Source: Acanthochlamys bracteata (taxonomy: Eukaryota; Streptophyta; Magnoliopsida; Pandanales; Velloziaceae). Taken from it: a DNA stretch of 64,000 nucleotides. Positions 11,909 to 23,425 of this stretch are shown here, in pieces. Every line of letters starts with the position of its first letter. The stretch's first letter is position 1. The position numbers were made by a program, and so were the translations under genes. The DNA lies in contig CM034128.1 of assembly GCA_019914995.1 (NCBI GenBank), positions 4,218,501-4,282,500 on the forward strand. Direction: 5' to 3'. The notes beneath the pieces were generated by a model. That model was not told the origin of the DNA, ran no database searches, and saw only the letters and a program-made list of their open reading frames with translations.

Positions 11909-14900
11909 TCAAGCAATTGTACCGGTCCATTCCCATATCACTTTGTAAGGTAGAAATCGAGATGTTGCCTCCATTTTTCGTTGTTTATCCAAATGACGTG
12001 ACGTTTCTTGCCGAAATATTGCTATCTGAGTTGCAAAGCCTGGTTCCACATCACCAAAACCGCCTACTCCACTGAACTCAACACTGTAATTATACTTTGA
12101 GGCAAGATTTGTAGCCCAATGCTTGAACTGCTTTCTTGTCCATTCAAACTTGTGATCAAGAACCCGGAATTTACATGGCTCAGATTTATCTTCAGACTCA
12201 CCCGTGTTTAACAAGGAAGACTTTTGGAGTATCGGATTGTACTCGTAGTTCGGAGTAGAGACAATGAGTAGCTGTGGACAGAACAAGCTTAGTGCAATGT
12301 CACCAAAGATGCATGCTTGGTCCTCTTCCATATGTTCAATCACCTGAAATTGACTCCAAAAATCAGCATCTAGTTTAGATGGAGAGAACAAGGTAAGTTC
12401 ATACTATTATCATCAAAATTATACTCATACAACTTGGTACAGGTAATTTTTGTCTAAGAAATCACAAACCTTGTTCTGTATTGTATTTTTTCATGTTGCC
12501 AGATCTTATATAACCCTCTCAAACTCAATAACAATGGCAATCTTTGACATGGTTTAGAGTGTGTTTTGGTAAGAAGTGAGTTTTGTGAAACTGAATTCAA
12601 TGAGAAATGGATTAGAGATGAGTTCGGTGAGTTTGAGTAAACTGAAACACAAGAAGTGAGTTTAAAACTCAAAATCTAGAGAGAGAAAGTGAGTTCTGTG
12701 AATTGAAACAAACCCTTACATTTTGTGCCCCAAAACACATATTTGATATTTTGTGACTGCAGCATCCAGTAAGACAAGATAACTCACAGTACCTCTAAGC
12801 AAGTAGCAATGTCAACTTCACACAGACGTGAGTCAAATTCTGTGATTGAACCATCATACAGCACTGCACTTTTGATGCTCATTTGCTTCGATAACTTTGA
12901 ATGCAAAGTCTGCAGCAGAGAAAAGAATGAAATGATATAATTAATTCCATTTCATTTGATACATAATAATACGTAGCATAAAGGACAAGATTACTGTTAA
13001 CAGAAGACATAACTTGTAGTTTGTCCAATGATGAGGTCACATGAACAAAAAACTGAATAACATACAAATGAAGTTTAACAAACAAATTTGAAATGAACTA
13101 GTCCAAAAAATGGTACAAGAAACTGATACAAACAAAAAAACGAATAAAAAGTAATGAACTCCACATTAGACACACCTTTGCAGCTCGAGTTAGACCCTTT
13201 TGTGATATATCTACACCAACAATCTTCTCCAGAGTGGTTTCATGATCCACTAAAGATTCCAACAGGCTACCAGACCCACATCCAAAGTCCACCTGCGAAG
13301 CAGTTCAGACAGTAACACCTTAGCGAAAGCCAAAAAGAATAAGATGGCTCATAACACCGAAGGAAACAGCAAGCAACAATACCAAGGTTTTAGCATTAGC
13401 CTCATTTATGTGTTGCACTGCAAAATCAACCCTCTGTTTTGACAAGGGTGGGTTGAACAAAGCCTTCTCCATTCTATCTTCCAAGGGCTCAATTACATGC
13501 AATACCTTTATAGAATACTCAAGGTGACAGTTATCTGCAAGAAAAATGCAATACAATCACCACCATCATCATAGTCTCACACTGTGGGGGCCGTTGAAAA
13601 CACTCACCTAGAGGTAGCTGCAAAACTTGGCTTACAGATTCACCAGCTGCAGCTGCTAAATCCAAACCCCTAGGTAGCTCTATAATCAACTTAGCAACCT
13701 GATTAACAGAAGTTTGGACTACACACTCTTCAATATGATTGATCACAGATCCTGTGCCTATCTCGAACTCCAACTGATTATTTTTCTCTAGAGTTAACCT
13801 TAGAGAATCATTCGTCCCCACCAAAGTCACAGAATAACTGATACAGATTACAGAACCAGGGGGTTGGAAGGCCACAGAATCTCCAACTTCAACATCAAAA
13901 TGGACAATTCCTTGCTTTAACATGGGATCTGATGAAGTGCACCTACCCAACAAACAACTCTTGACCCCAAAAGTTGCAAAATAATCTTCAAATGCACGTG
14001 ACAGATTTTCAGGATATGCTGTGATATTCTGATTTTGTACAATTTCCATAGTCTTGAAATACCCATTCAACCAGTTGAGCAGTTTCAAAGCAGTAACTTG
14101 AATGACATCTGCCTCTTTCCTATATGAACCGTCAACAGAGCATTCAATTATTGGTTCAGATCTTTTAGACAATAGCCTAACTTGACACCTGAATGCTCTC
14201 AACTTCTCAGGATCTCCATCGCCATCACAGTGGGTGCTTCTGTTTGATGTCTGCAAATCACTTTTCATTTTCACGGACTCAATTTCACAGTCATTGCCTA
14301 CAAGTGGTGATTTAGAATCTAAAGTAAGACATTTCACAGAGAAAACAGGTTCAGCCAACCGATGCTGGTGACAAAAGGTACAGAGAAGGTCCCTTGGGTA
14401 AGGACCTCTCCAATTTGAACGTGCAGTAAAGACTGTAGGCAGCTCTGCTGCAAGTACTGCGTTCCTGGATAGCTTGTACTGCCCATCTGGAATCTTGTTA
14501 AGGAGCAACCTGAGTGAAACAAGCCAGTTAGAAAAAAAAAAAGGAATCACTCTAAACTCAAAAGCAAGTAATGTCACCATGTTAAAACGGGCAATATCTG
14601 ATTGCACAAAACCTGTAATATGAACAGAGGGACACATCTTCGAAAAAAAGATCCGATGACCTCCACGTATATCCAATATTAGCCAAGATTGCATCCCCAA
14701 AAATCTTCTGCCCAGATAAGAAGTATGCTCTCAATTCAGCTTTGATGTAATATTTGTTGGTTCATCATAGTCTGAAAATACGTCTTCTAATGAATCTGAA
14801 ACTATTGTGTGCACATAATGGGTAGCAAAGTATAATTTCATCTCAGAAGAAGCTTTTCCTACTGTCCTGAGATATTCCAAGAAATGAACACTTAAGCTAA

Positions 14901-16533
14901 GGATAAGCAGCTTCGTCTTATCCATCTAGTCACTAGTCAATAAACACAGATAATGATGTAAGTTCCATCAACCTACTAACCTGGAGACAAAAATCAGGGA
15001 AGAAGTAGATACTTCCAAACATTTTGCAATCTCATCCATGTAATACTTTTTGTCAGAAATATTGATAGTCAATTCATCAGCATCTTTATCAATCAAGCAA
15101 GGAATTCGCACGGCTTGTATCTCTTTAGATTCTAAACAAGATGAGTTGCGGTTTAGCAACGAGGTAACAGCTTTTGCAGAATATGGAGTTTGCTTTGATA
15201 TTCGGAACTCTCCTGCAGAAGTAACGACAGCCTTCGATAGTTTTGCGGCCTTCATAACAAGTAATGCTGAGAAGATAGGATCTACCTCTGCCTTTGAGTT
15301 GATTAATTTGCAGAGGTTATTGATCTTAGTGTCACATGCAAGAATGGCAGCAATCGGAATACCAGAAATCATCCTCATTGCAGCACTTATGTGACCAACC
15401 AGGGGATGTGGAGTTGATATGAACTGCACAGAATTTTTTTTATTAAAAAAAATGAAATGTTATAAACAGCTATTATAGAAAATACCATTGAAAGAGGTTA
15501 TACTCTCTTGGAAAGTAATTCTATGATAGAAAAATGGAGTGAATTGCCCAGGCTTAGACTCTCCAGGTGAATGTCCACCACTTCACCATTTTGCCATCTG
15601 TTAAAACACTTCTTTTACACCGTGCAATACATGAAACCACTCAGACGAGAGTGGGAACAAAAACATTGAATGGAACCAGTCCTCAATACCCTAGTTGTCT
15701 CACACCATGCTATCTTAAACTGTCCTCGTAGATCCCTTTTATTCTCATGTCTTGAAGAATTCTAGCATTTTTGCTTCATACATTCAATTTAAAAGACCTT
15801 CTATAATACAATCTCCACTATTCACAAAGAGATATTAAGCAGGGAGGAGATGTATCAACTTCCACTTTGACATACTGTAACAAGAATACTCTTCAAGAGA
15901 TATAAACAGAAATAACGTTACCAGCTACCCACCTCATCCGCAGATAAGATAGAAAGACGGGTGACTAACTCATTCCATGCTTCCTTCGGAGAAAGGCTAT
16001 CTGTAGAATTTTGGAGACCGAGCTGAAGAAAAAATAAACAAATTAATACATCATTAAACAGTTAATTTGGTTCTCACAAACAAAAACAAAATAATAACAA
16101 TAATTTAACTAAAAACAAAAAAACAGGACCATTTCAAAATGAACATAAATGCGAAAAAGGAAATTAATAGAAATGAAAAAGCCACAAGCTAATCTCGCAA
16201 AGCATGTTCCAAATACTCATAGTTCAAGCAGATAAGGGAAATCAATTTGCATGATATAAGTATTACCTTTTCAATAGCTAGCTTAGCAGCAGAATTTTCC
16301 GCATCCTTCTTTCTTGTGAACGTAGCTGAAGTAACCGAAAGTCCTGGAAGATCCAACTGACATCTATACAGACGCTGAATTGGCTTCCTTAACACCAGCC
16401 CAGGGCAGCCATTGTCTACAAGCTGCTCAACTTCCTCAACCTTATAACTCGCTTGACTTCCATACTTCTGATGTATTACAACTTTTGGCGCCACCGGTTT
16501 CTTTTCCAACACAGGTACATCTTCTTTCCCCAT
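11909..16533 (-). CDS. HEN1: small RNA 2'-O-methyltransferase HEN1
   Basis: HEN1 methylates the 3'-terminal ribose of miRNA and siRNA duplexes, protecting them from uridylation and decay. Nine coding exons: 16533-16267, 16022-15933, 15423-14981, 14866-14613, 14509-13608, 13534-13383, 13292-13176, 12909-12793, 12343-11909; about 925 residues, the family size. Exon 1 is the N-terminal dsRNA-binding domain (PKVVIHQKYGSQASYKVEE; RKKDAENSAAKLAIEK). Exons 3-5 hold the middle region (GKASSEMKLYF, ELRAYFLSGQ, LLLNKIPDGQYKLSR). Exon 7 gives the SAM-binding VDFGCGSGSLL. The junction of exons 8 and 9 gives LE|VIEHMEE, and DHKFEW follows about 60 residues later, matching the E, E, H, H metal ligands of Arabidopsis HEN1. 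A 5' UTR intron is likely at 16569-16927. Exon 4 is 254 nt, one base short of keeping frame (see findings). Confidence 0.93.
12557..12715. mobile_element. Tourist-like MITE, family A, in HEN1 intron 8
   Basis: The 159-bp element begins GAGTGTGTTTTGGTAAG, and its right end reads, in reverse complement, GGGTTTGTTTCAATTCAC. Imperfect inverted ends continue as GTGAGTT-type sequence. It is flanked by TTA at 12554-12556 and 12716-12718, the target site typical of PIF/Harbinger elements. It carries no coding capacity. Confidence 0.7.
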
Positions 16534-19400
16534 TTTACCAACTTTTTACTACTCACTTTCGTAACAATCTGCAAAGAAAAACCAACAAAACTTTAGGTAG
16601 GAAACCTTCTACCGCATACAAATTCAACAAAACTGAAGTAATAAATAGTGAATTTTCAGTTGGTACTTGATTTAATAGAACCACTGTCGATAGAAACAAA
16701 TGATCGAATGGTGCAAGTTAAGCAACATTGAAAGATTTAACCAAAGATTTACTAAAACAAAATTGCCGTTAAAGACAATTGAATAGAAATTCTAATAATT
16801 CATTCGACATAATGACTATATATACACAAATGAAAAGTTTAATTAAAAAAAAAAAAGAGCAGAATCTTGCACATTGTGGATAAACAGGCAAAAGCCTGAA
16901 CGGGTAACTTATAAAATTGAAAAATACCTAGTTCATAATCGCCAAAACAATTGTGTTCTTTGTCTCACCGAAATCGATTTCCCTGATTCCGTTTGAAGTG
17001 TTTGGGCTTTTGAACTGAAGAGGGGTATTGGATTTCTTCACACTGAAGTAAATGCTGGACAGTGTGAAAGGGCCAATAAACGGGTCAGGTAGGACTTCTA
17101 TTTGACCCGACCCGATCTGACAAAGATTTGGGCGCAGGTCGGAGTCGGGTACGACTTGATGAATATTTTCCTGGGATTAGGGATTAGGTGATTGGTGCTA
17201 AAATAATTTTAAAATAGAATTTTTTTAAATAGATAGTATTTTTTTTAGAAATAAAATTTTTTTAATTTTAAAAAAATAATAAAAATATATAATAAAAAAA
17301 TTTCAGTAAATTTTTTTTAATTTCTAATTTTTTAAATATTTAAAAAATATATATTAAAAAATATAAAATTAAAAATTAAAAAATTGCTTTGTAGTAAGCA
17401 ATGTCAAACGCACTCTTAGCATCTTTACGTATAACCATATGTTTACTCTAGCATCTAAATAAATTTGAAACTAAGGAGCGTGAATTATAACCCACCCAAA
17501 TAAGACCCTAACTTGACCTAATTCAATACGAGTTATTTTTTCATTAATAAATTAACTAGCTCATATTTTATTTGGATACAATTTCTTAGCCCTTCTATTA
17601 CTAACTTGGACCGAGTTTATTTAACTAATTCGTTTTCCACTTGAACTGACATATCTCTTTATGCTACTAGTTTGAGCATTAGCTAACTTAAAAGTTCAAT
17701 AATATGTTCTCTAATAACACACCCAGTGGCTCTATTTATTAAATTCTGATACAAATTATAGGATTGAGTCTTCATACTAATATATTTGGTAGCTATATAA
17801 TGGTTAGCATGTCATGTATATAATTGTTAGAGAAATACAACACTGAAAAAGTTAAATAAAATAAAATAGCTAAATGGTCCAATCCAATACACTAGAAAGA
17901 TCGATCAACCCTATAGATTATGCAACTCTTTAATACATTAACTTTTTTTTCATTTTATTTTTATTCAATATGAGATTAATTTATTCATTCTTAATCTAAT
18001 AATAATTACATAGTCATTTTCAGTACTCAATTAGTATGAGATTATTAAGAAATATGAACTATTAAGCGTGTAACCTATGTCACAATTTGACCTAGCTCAA
18101 AATAAGTTATCGGCTCATCTCCAATTTAATTAGTTTTTTTTTTTTATTTGGACACTTATCTTGGAATCCCACCTTTACTAATCCGGCCTATCTAATCTAA
18201 CCTAATTTACTTGGGCTCAACTGGCTCTTTATGCTACTAGGCCGAGCATATCTAATTTGGAGGTCAATATCCTCAATAAATGAAATATGTTATTAAAATG
18301 CTTGTTTAGAATTATTTTTATGGGCTTTTAGGAAGTGCTTTGTAATTCTCAAGCCCAAAAATTCCTTTTGTGTTTTAGATTTTTTTTTAAATTTGAAAGA
18401 TTTAGATAAATTGTATGTCTTGAAATAATTATATCGTATTATTTTATTTCAAAATTATAAAAGAAATTTTGCAAAGTTTTTTTAAAATTTTATTTTTATA
18501 GTCATCCCAAACATGTGCTTTTCCCTACCATTTTTACTTAGAGAAATTGTTCAAATTGTATAAAATTTTATTTTTTTTTTGGCATAATAATTAGTTTAGT
18601 ATGTAAAATTCGCAAGGGGAAGTCAAAGACGGCCAAAAGAGGAGATGTATGCAACTTGTCAGGGGCTAACAAGTTGGGCACAATTCATAAAAAACCCAAA
18701 TAAGTCTATATTAGAAATTTTGGAATTCTCTAGAGTATATTAATAATTTGTAAAGGAGCTATTTATTGAAGAGATATTTTGAGAGAACAGGGTGTGTATC
18801 AATTCATCATAACTTCACAGCTTCTCCTGCCGACTTTAAAATTCTGATGAGTTCATGTGTGGAACTCAAACCTGCAGTTATGCGTGAATCTTTATTTTCG
18901 TTTGAGTTCTATTTTTCCATTTTCATATTCTTCGAAACATAATTTCTTCTCTTTATTTTTAAATTATTTCAAAAATAATTGAAATATAAATTTTATTTTT
19001 ATTTTTAATTTATTTTAAAAATAATTAAAATATAAAATTAAATTTTACTTTTAATTTATTTTTTAAAAAAATTATATTTTTTATTTTTATAAAATTTAAT
19101 TACGAATATTTAAAACACGTTTTAAGTAATCATGAGAGTGCATTAGAAAAATGGATTGTTATAATTAAAAGGCATGATTCTTCACTTGTAACCAGCAAAA
19201 AGCATTGTAAATATTAAGCTCTTGTAAGCTCTCCAAGCATTCTTCTCCAGCTTTTTCTTCATCCGTAACTTTTCATTCTCCTTTGCTCCATTTTCTAGTA
19301 TTCCTCTTGGGAATCTTCTAAGGCTTACTTAGCAACTTAAAATTTGTCAAAATGCCGCACCGATATTGTTGAAACTCTAGTCCCGTGACAACTGCCGAAT
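16534..19400. other. HEN1 upstream region and repeat-rich intergenic DNA
   Basis: 16569-16927 looks like a HEN1 5' UTR intron (GT at the 16927 end, AG next to 16568 on the minus strand). Beyond about 17040 no gene is seen. The stretch holds a MITE at 17187-17415, a diverged direct repeat (about 17500-17720 and 18060-18290, both ending in CTCTTTATGCTACTAG) and AT-rich DNA. Confidence 0.5.
17187..17415. mobile_element. MITE, family B (AT-rich)
   Basis: The right end reads TGTCAAACGCACTC followed by TTA (17416-17418). TTA also lies directly before the proposed left end (17184-17186). The inside is almost pure A/T, as in the other family B copies. The left end is ambiguous because TTAGGGATTAGG offers two possible sites. 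Confidence 0.55.
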
Positions 19401-21591
19401 CTATTTGCTTTGTTTTTTCTTGTACACATAAATTTTGGCACAGAAAAGATAGAGGACAAATCCTAGCACATCTAGCGCAGCAAGTAGCCAGTAAAAGTAA
19501 TCCAAGTGAGCAACATTCAAGTTGTTCGAAAACCAGCTTTGGCCATCTCCATCCCTTCCTGCAGTAGCTTTATCAATGACAAAAACAAGAAGGCTGCTGA
19601 GATAGTTCCCAATTCCGAGAATGCTTAGGTAGAGTGCAAGACCAAGGCTTCGGACTGAATCAGGGACTTGATCATAGTAAAATTCCTGCAATCCCACCAT
19701 GGATAATGCATCTGATACACCGTTCAAGACGTATTGCGGAACAAGCCACCACATGCTCATAGGCAAGATTGCTTCAGGTGAATCAGTTAAACCAAAATCA
19801 GCAGCAATCTTCAACCTCTTTGTTTCGACAACAGCTGCTATTGCAATGGAGATGACTTGGATTAATATCCCGGTGCCAATCCTCTGGAGCATACTAATAC
19901 CTGATGATGATGAAGAGAACTTGTGATATATCGGTACTAGTAAACGATCGTAGATTGGAAGGAAGGCAACTATTGTTAAACAAGTGAAGCTCATCAACGC
20001 TGCTGGAGGAACTTGGAAGTTTAATAGAGCTACTCTTCTATCCAAGGTGCTGCCTTGCTTTGTGAAGAATGTGGATGTTTGAGAACAAACGACAGCGAAG
20101 ATCAAGCAAGATGACCAAATTGGTATCAATCGGAGCACTCCCTTAGCTTCTTCCACTTGATTGTGGACATCATCATTGCCATCAACATCTTCACGATCAA
20201 CCCCGGTATCATTCAGAACTAGCGAGTAATCAGAACCATGCTCTGATGATTCTCTGAGGCATTTAACAAACATGCTAAATATCATTAAGAATGAGTAATT
20301 ATATAGGGATAACAAGTAATCTGCAATCAGTAGTTTCTTACTTCGATTCTTTAGTACTTTGTCTTCGAATCATTGTCCTGAGACCTATGCCAATCCGTAT
20401 AAATGGACTTTGTTCTTCGAGTGCATAATACCGATATTTTTTTGTCCCGAAGAAAAAAATAATGAGGGCAATAGCCATGGCAATACAGGGAATTCCAAAC
20501 CCAAGAACCCAACTAATGTTATCTTGAATATAAGTCAATCCAAGTAGTGAAACCAGAACACCCATGTTGATCCCAAAGTACCACCAGTTGAAGAAGGAGC
20601 TCTTTGCTTTGCACTCTTCATGATCATTCGAGTCGAACTGGTCCGCACCGAATGCTTGAGTGCAGGGTTTATGGCCACCCTGTGCAAATGCAACAAGGTA
20701 TAGGGAAAGATAGAATGTGTATTGCTGAAACTTTGATGGAGGGCAAGCCGTGAACCTGCCCTTAGAGCTGCTAGGACATGTTTCTGTTATAATTGATGGT
20801 AGCAGGGATGACAAGGTTAACATACCAAGCGCCTACAAAACCACAGCCAAAGTAGCATTCGAGTAAAGTACGAAGATGACTATTTATGTATATATGGGTT
20901 TAATACCATGTGTTAGAACTGCTCTCAATAGAGAAGACAAAACTGATAGACAACGCAAGGGTTCAAGCTAGCAGTGCCTAGGCGTCTATGTATATATACA
21001 TATACGTAGTTACGTATGTGAATATGTATTTTTCTGTACGTACATATGTGTGAGTCTCACTGCATGAATCGTGTATTTGTCCTGCAGTGAAGGGACATAC
21101 TGGAGAAATGATAAATTAGAAATGGTAGAGTGAACAGACCAGGATGTAGATGACGGAGGCAAGACCAATAGTTCGGTACCGACCGAGGAACAAGTCCGCT
21201 GTGAAGGCTCCAAGCAAGGGCATCATGGCAGATGCACCGTTCCACGCGTTCACTGCTGTTGCTGCCGCTGCGGTCGGTTCTCCGAGTTGATCAGTTAGGT
21301 AAGTGATCAGGTTCAGTGAAATCCCACAGTAAGCAAACCTCTCTGCTATCTCCACACCTGTTTCATCAAAACAAGCATGCATTAAACCGCCCATCATTAT
21401 CATGCTCATCATCATCAATAGGAAGACAGCAGAAAAGAAAATCTGCATAAGTTTAAAATCAAACCTATGATGAAGAGAGCTGCACTCCATCCGCCGGATC
21501 TAAAACGCTGAGCAGGCTCGCCACAGTGGTCGACCACACCTATGAGTGGGGGTCTGTGGAGGAGCAGAGGAACTACTGCTTCAGGATCCAT
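19401..21591 (-). CDS. NPF5.10: NRT1/PTR family transporter, NPF5.10-like (copy 2)
   Basis: Four exons: 21591-21465, 21357-21140, 20832-20342 and 20253-19401; 562 residues. The start is ATG at 21591, [16 protein letters not shown]. Exon 2 has [14 protein letters not shown] (ExxER motif) and is 218 nt, exactly as in copy 1. Exon 3 has [16 protein letters not shown] and FFNWWYFG; exon 4 has [30 protein letters not shown] and QEFYYDQVP. All introns fall at the same positions and phases as in copy 1, so the two are duplicates of one ancestor. A proton-coupled solute transporter is expected; the substrate is unknown. Compared with copy 1 it has a Cys in the ExxER helix (FAYCG for FAYYG) and a longer acidic central loop. 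Confidence 0.92.
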
Positions 21592-22460
21592 GTTTCTCTG
21601 CAGTGCAGTAGTGTGCTTGAGTTAGGTGGCGGATTAAAGTTATACAGCGTTCCCAACGCTTGCAACCACATTACAATAAAATCAAAGCCGAAGAGAAAAG
21701 GTGGTGATTCAACAGTTCGAATATTTATTTAGCTTTTGATTATGAACAATAGACAACGTAAGGCAGAAGCCTATTGGCCGGAGACAAGAAATTCAGTAAC
21801 ATTATACTGTACTATACTGTGAGAAGAAGAGAAAATGGTTGTCAATTTCAATCTTTTACCTTCCAGAACGAAAACAGAGGTTAGATAGCCAATCAATTAT
21901 GTAGCCAATCTTCCTAACAAACAGATAAAAGAGTATTGTCTAAAGTTACATCAAGAAGATTTCCACATCATATATAGCTACTGCTACCACATAGTAAACG
22001 TATATTTTGACAAAAAGGCCTTGTAGAAACTTAGAAGCATCCATAAACGAAACAGCCCTGTGTTGCTTTGAACGGTTTGCAGAGAAGAACGGGTATCAAT
22101 GTGGCTTTTGTCACAACAGGTTCATGTACAGCACAAGTGTCCCCTCTTTCAGTTCTTCACTGCCAGAAGCTATCAGAAGAAACCGCCACAGGTTTTCAAC
22201 TACTCAGACAAAACAAATGGCAGCCATGCAGAACAACTGATATGTGAAGTCGGTTATGAGAATGGAGTCCGCTGTGATAACCAAGTGTCTGAAATAGCAT
22301 GAAAACAGAATTCCAGAACAGGTAAGTTACTCAAAAACCTGTTACTCAAAAACCAACTAAAAAATTTTAATGCCAAAATGATCCTTACCAGAGATTAATG
22401 AGGAAACAGAAAGTTTACTAACAACAATTAGGTAAGGACCATGTTAATCAAAAGTTACTA

Positions 22461-22703
22461 AGAGAACGTTTGAGAATGCTTTTGAAAAATATTTTTCTAA
22501 AACAGAAAATATTTTTATTCTATTTCGATAAACAAACTCTATTATTTTGACCTAAAAAAATAATATAAATAAATAATAAAAAAAATTTCTATTATTTAAA
22601 AAAATAAATAAATTTGGTAAAATATTATAAAATAATTATTAAAAAATGTAAACTAAAAAGTTAGAAAAGTGCTTTTGGAGAACGCTTAGTCAAACACACA
22701 GCC
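22461..22703. mobile_element. MITE, family B
   Basis: The left end reads AGAGAACGTTTGAGAATGC and the right end, reversed, GGCTGTGTGTTTGACTAAGC followed by GTTCTCCAAAAGCAC. CTA flanks both sides (22458-22460 and 22704-22706). The interior resembles the copy at 22988-23237, including an ATTTT(C)TATTTT...AAACTCTA stretch. Confidence 0.55.
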
Positions 22704-22987
22704 CTATTTGGCACCCAGTTCAGAGGTGCTTTTGGGCTTTTCAAACCTAAAAAAGGCATGCATGGTTCCGTACAATTTTTTAAAAAAAAATCTAGAAAGA
22801 ATGAATAAATTGTATACGTATAAACTCTTTTTTTAAAAGTACTATAATAAAATTTTCTAAAGAGCTCTTTTATCAAAAAGCACTACTTGTTTTGCTATTC
22901 CAAAAGACCTAAGTAAATATTGGACCAAAAAGGCCAGTAAAAATCCATAATCTTCAGACTGAAAGATTTAGTATGCACAGTAATTTA

Positions 22988-23237
22988 GGGAGTGTTCGAG
23001 AGTGTTTATGAAAAGTAATTTTCTGAAATGAAAAACATTTTTGTCCTATTTTAAAAAATAAACTCTACTTTTTTATACCTCAAAAAAATTAATAAAAATA
23101 AGCAATAATAAATCTTACAATATAGAAATTTTTAATACTTTCTAATAAATTTGTAGAATGTTATAAAAGTTTTATTGGAAAGTGTAAAGTTGAAAAAGTT
23201 GAAAATATTTTTTCCAAAAGCACGGCCAAGCACAGCC
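22988..23237. mobile_element. MITE, family B
   Basis: 250 bp. Left end GGGAGTGTTCGAGAGTGTTT; right end in reverse GGCTGTGCTTGGCCGTGC. TTA target duplications lie at 22985-22987 and 23238-23240. The terminal repeats are degenerate but the 3-bp duplication is exact. Confidence 0.68.
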
Positions 23238-23425
23238 TTAGTTCCTCTTTCATTAGTATCACAATAATTTATACAAAATTAATAAAACAACGATTGATAC
23301 CAAAGTGATGCGACTGGGTTAATGGTGCAAAACAGTGAAGAGCACAAGATCTAAGTAATGCCTTAGTCAAATCAGGTGCACGTCAATAAGTACCTGTATG
23401 AGCCCCCTTCCGGTTAGCAGAAAAA

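Larger units (their letters stand above)
21592..23425. other. intergenic, two MITEs
   Basis: No convincing exon is found in 21592-23425. Short open frames near 22000-22300 lack splice or family support and may be RRP45 3' sequence or noise. Two AT-rich family B MITEs occupy 22461-22703 and 22988-23237. Confidence 0.4.

Noticed and set aside
22007..22302. Two overlapping plus-strand frames with several Cys
   Set aside because: No domain, no splice support, probably 3' sequence of a minus-strand gene.
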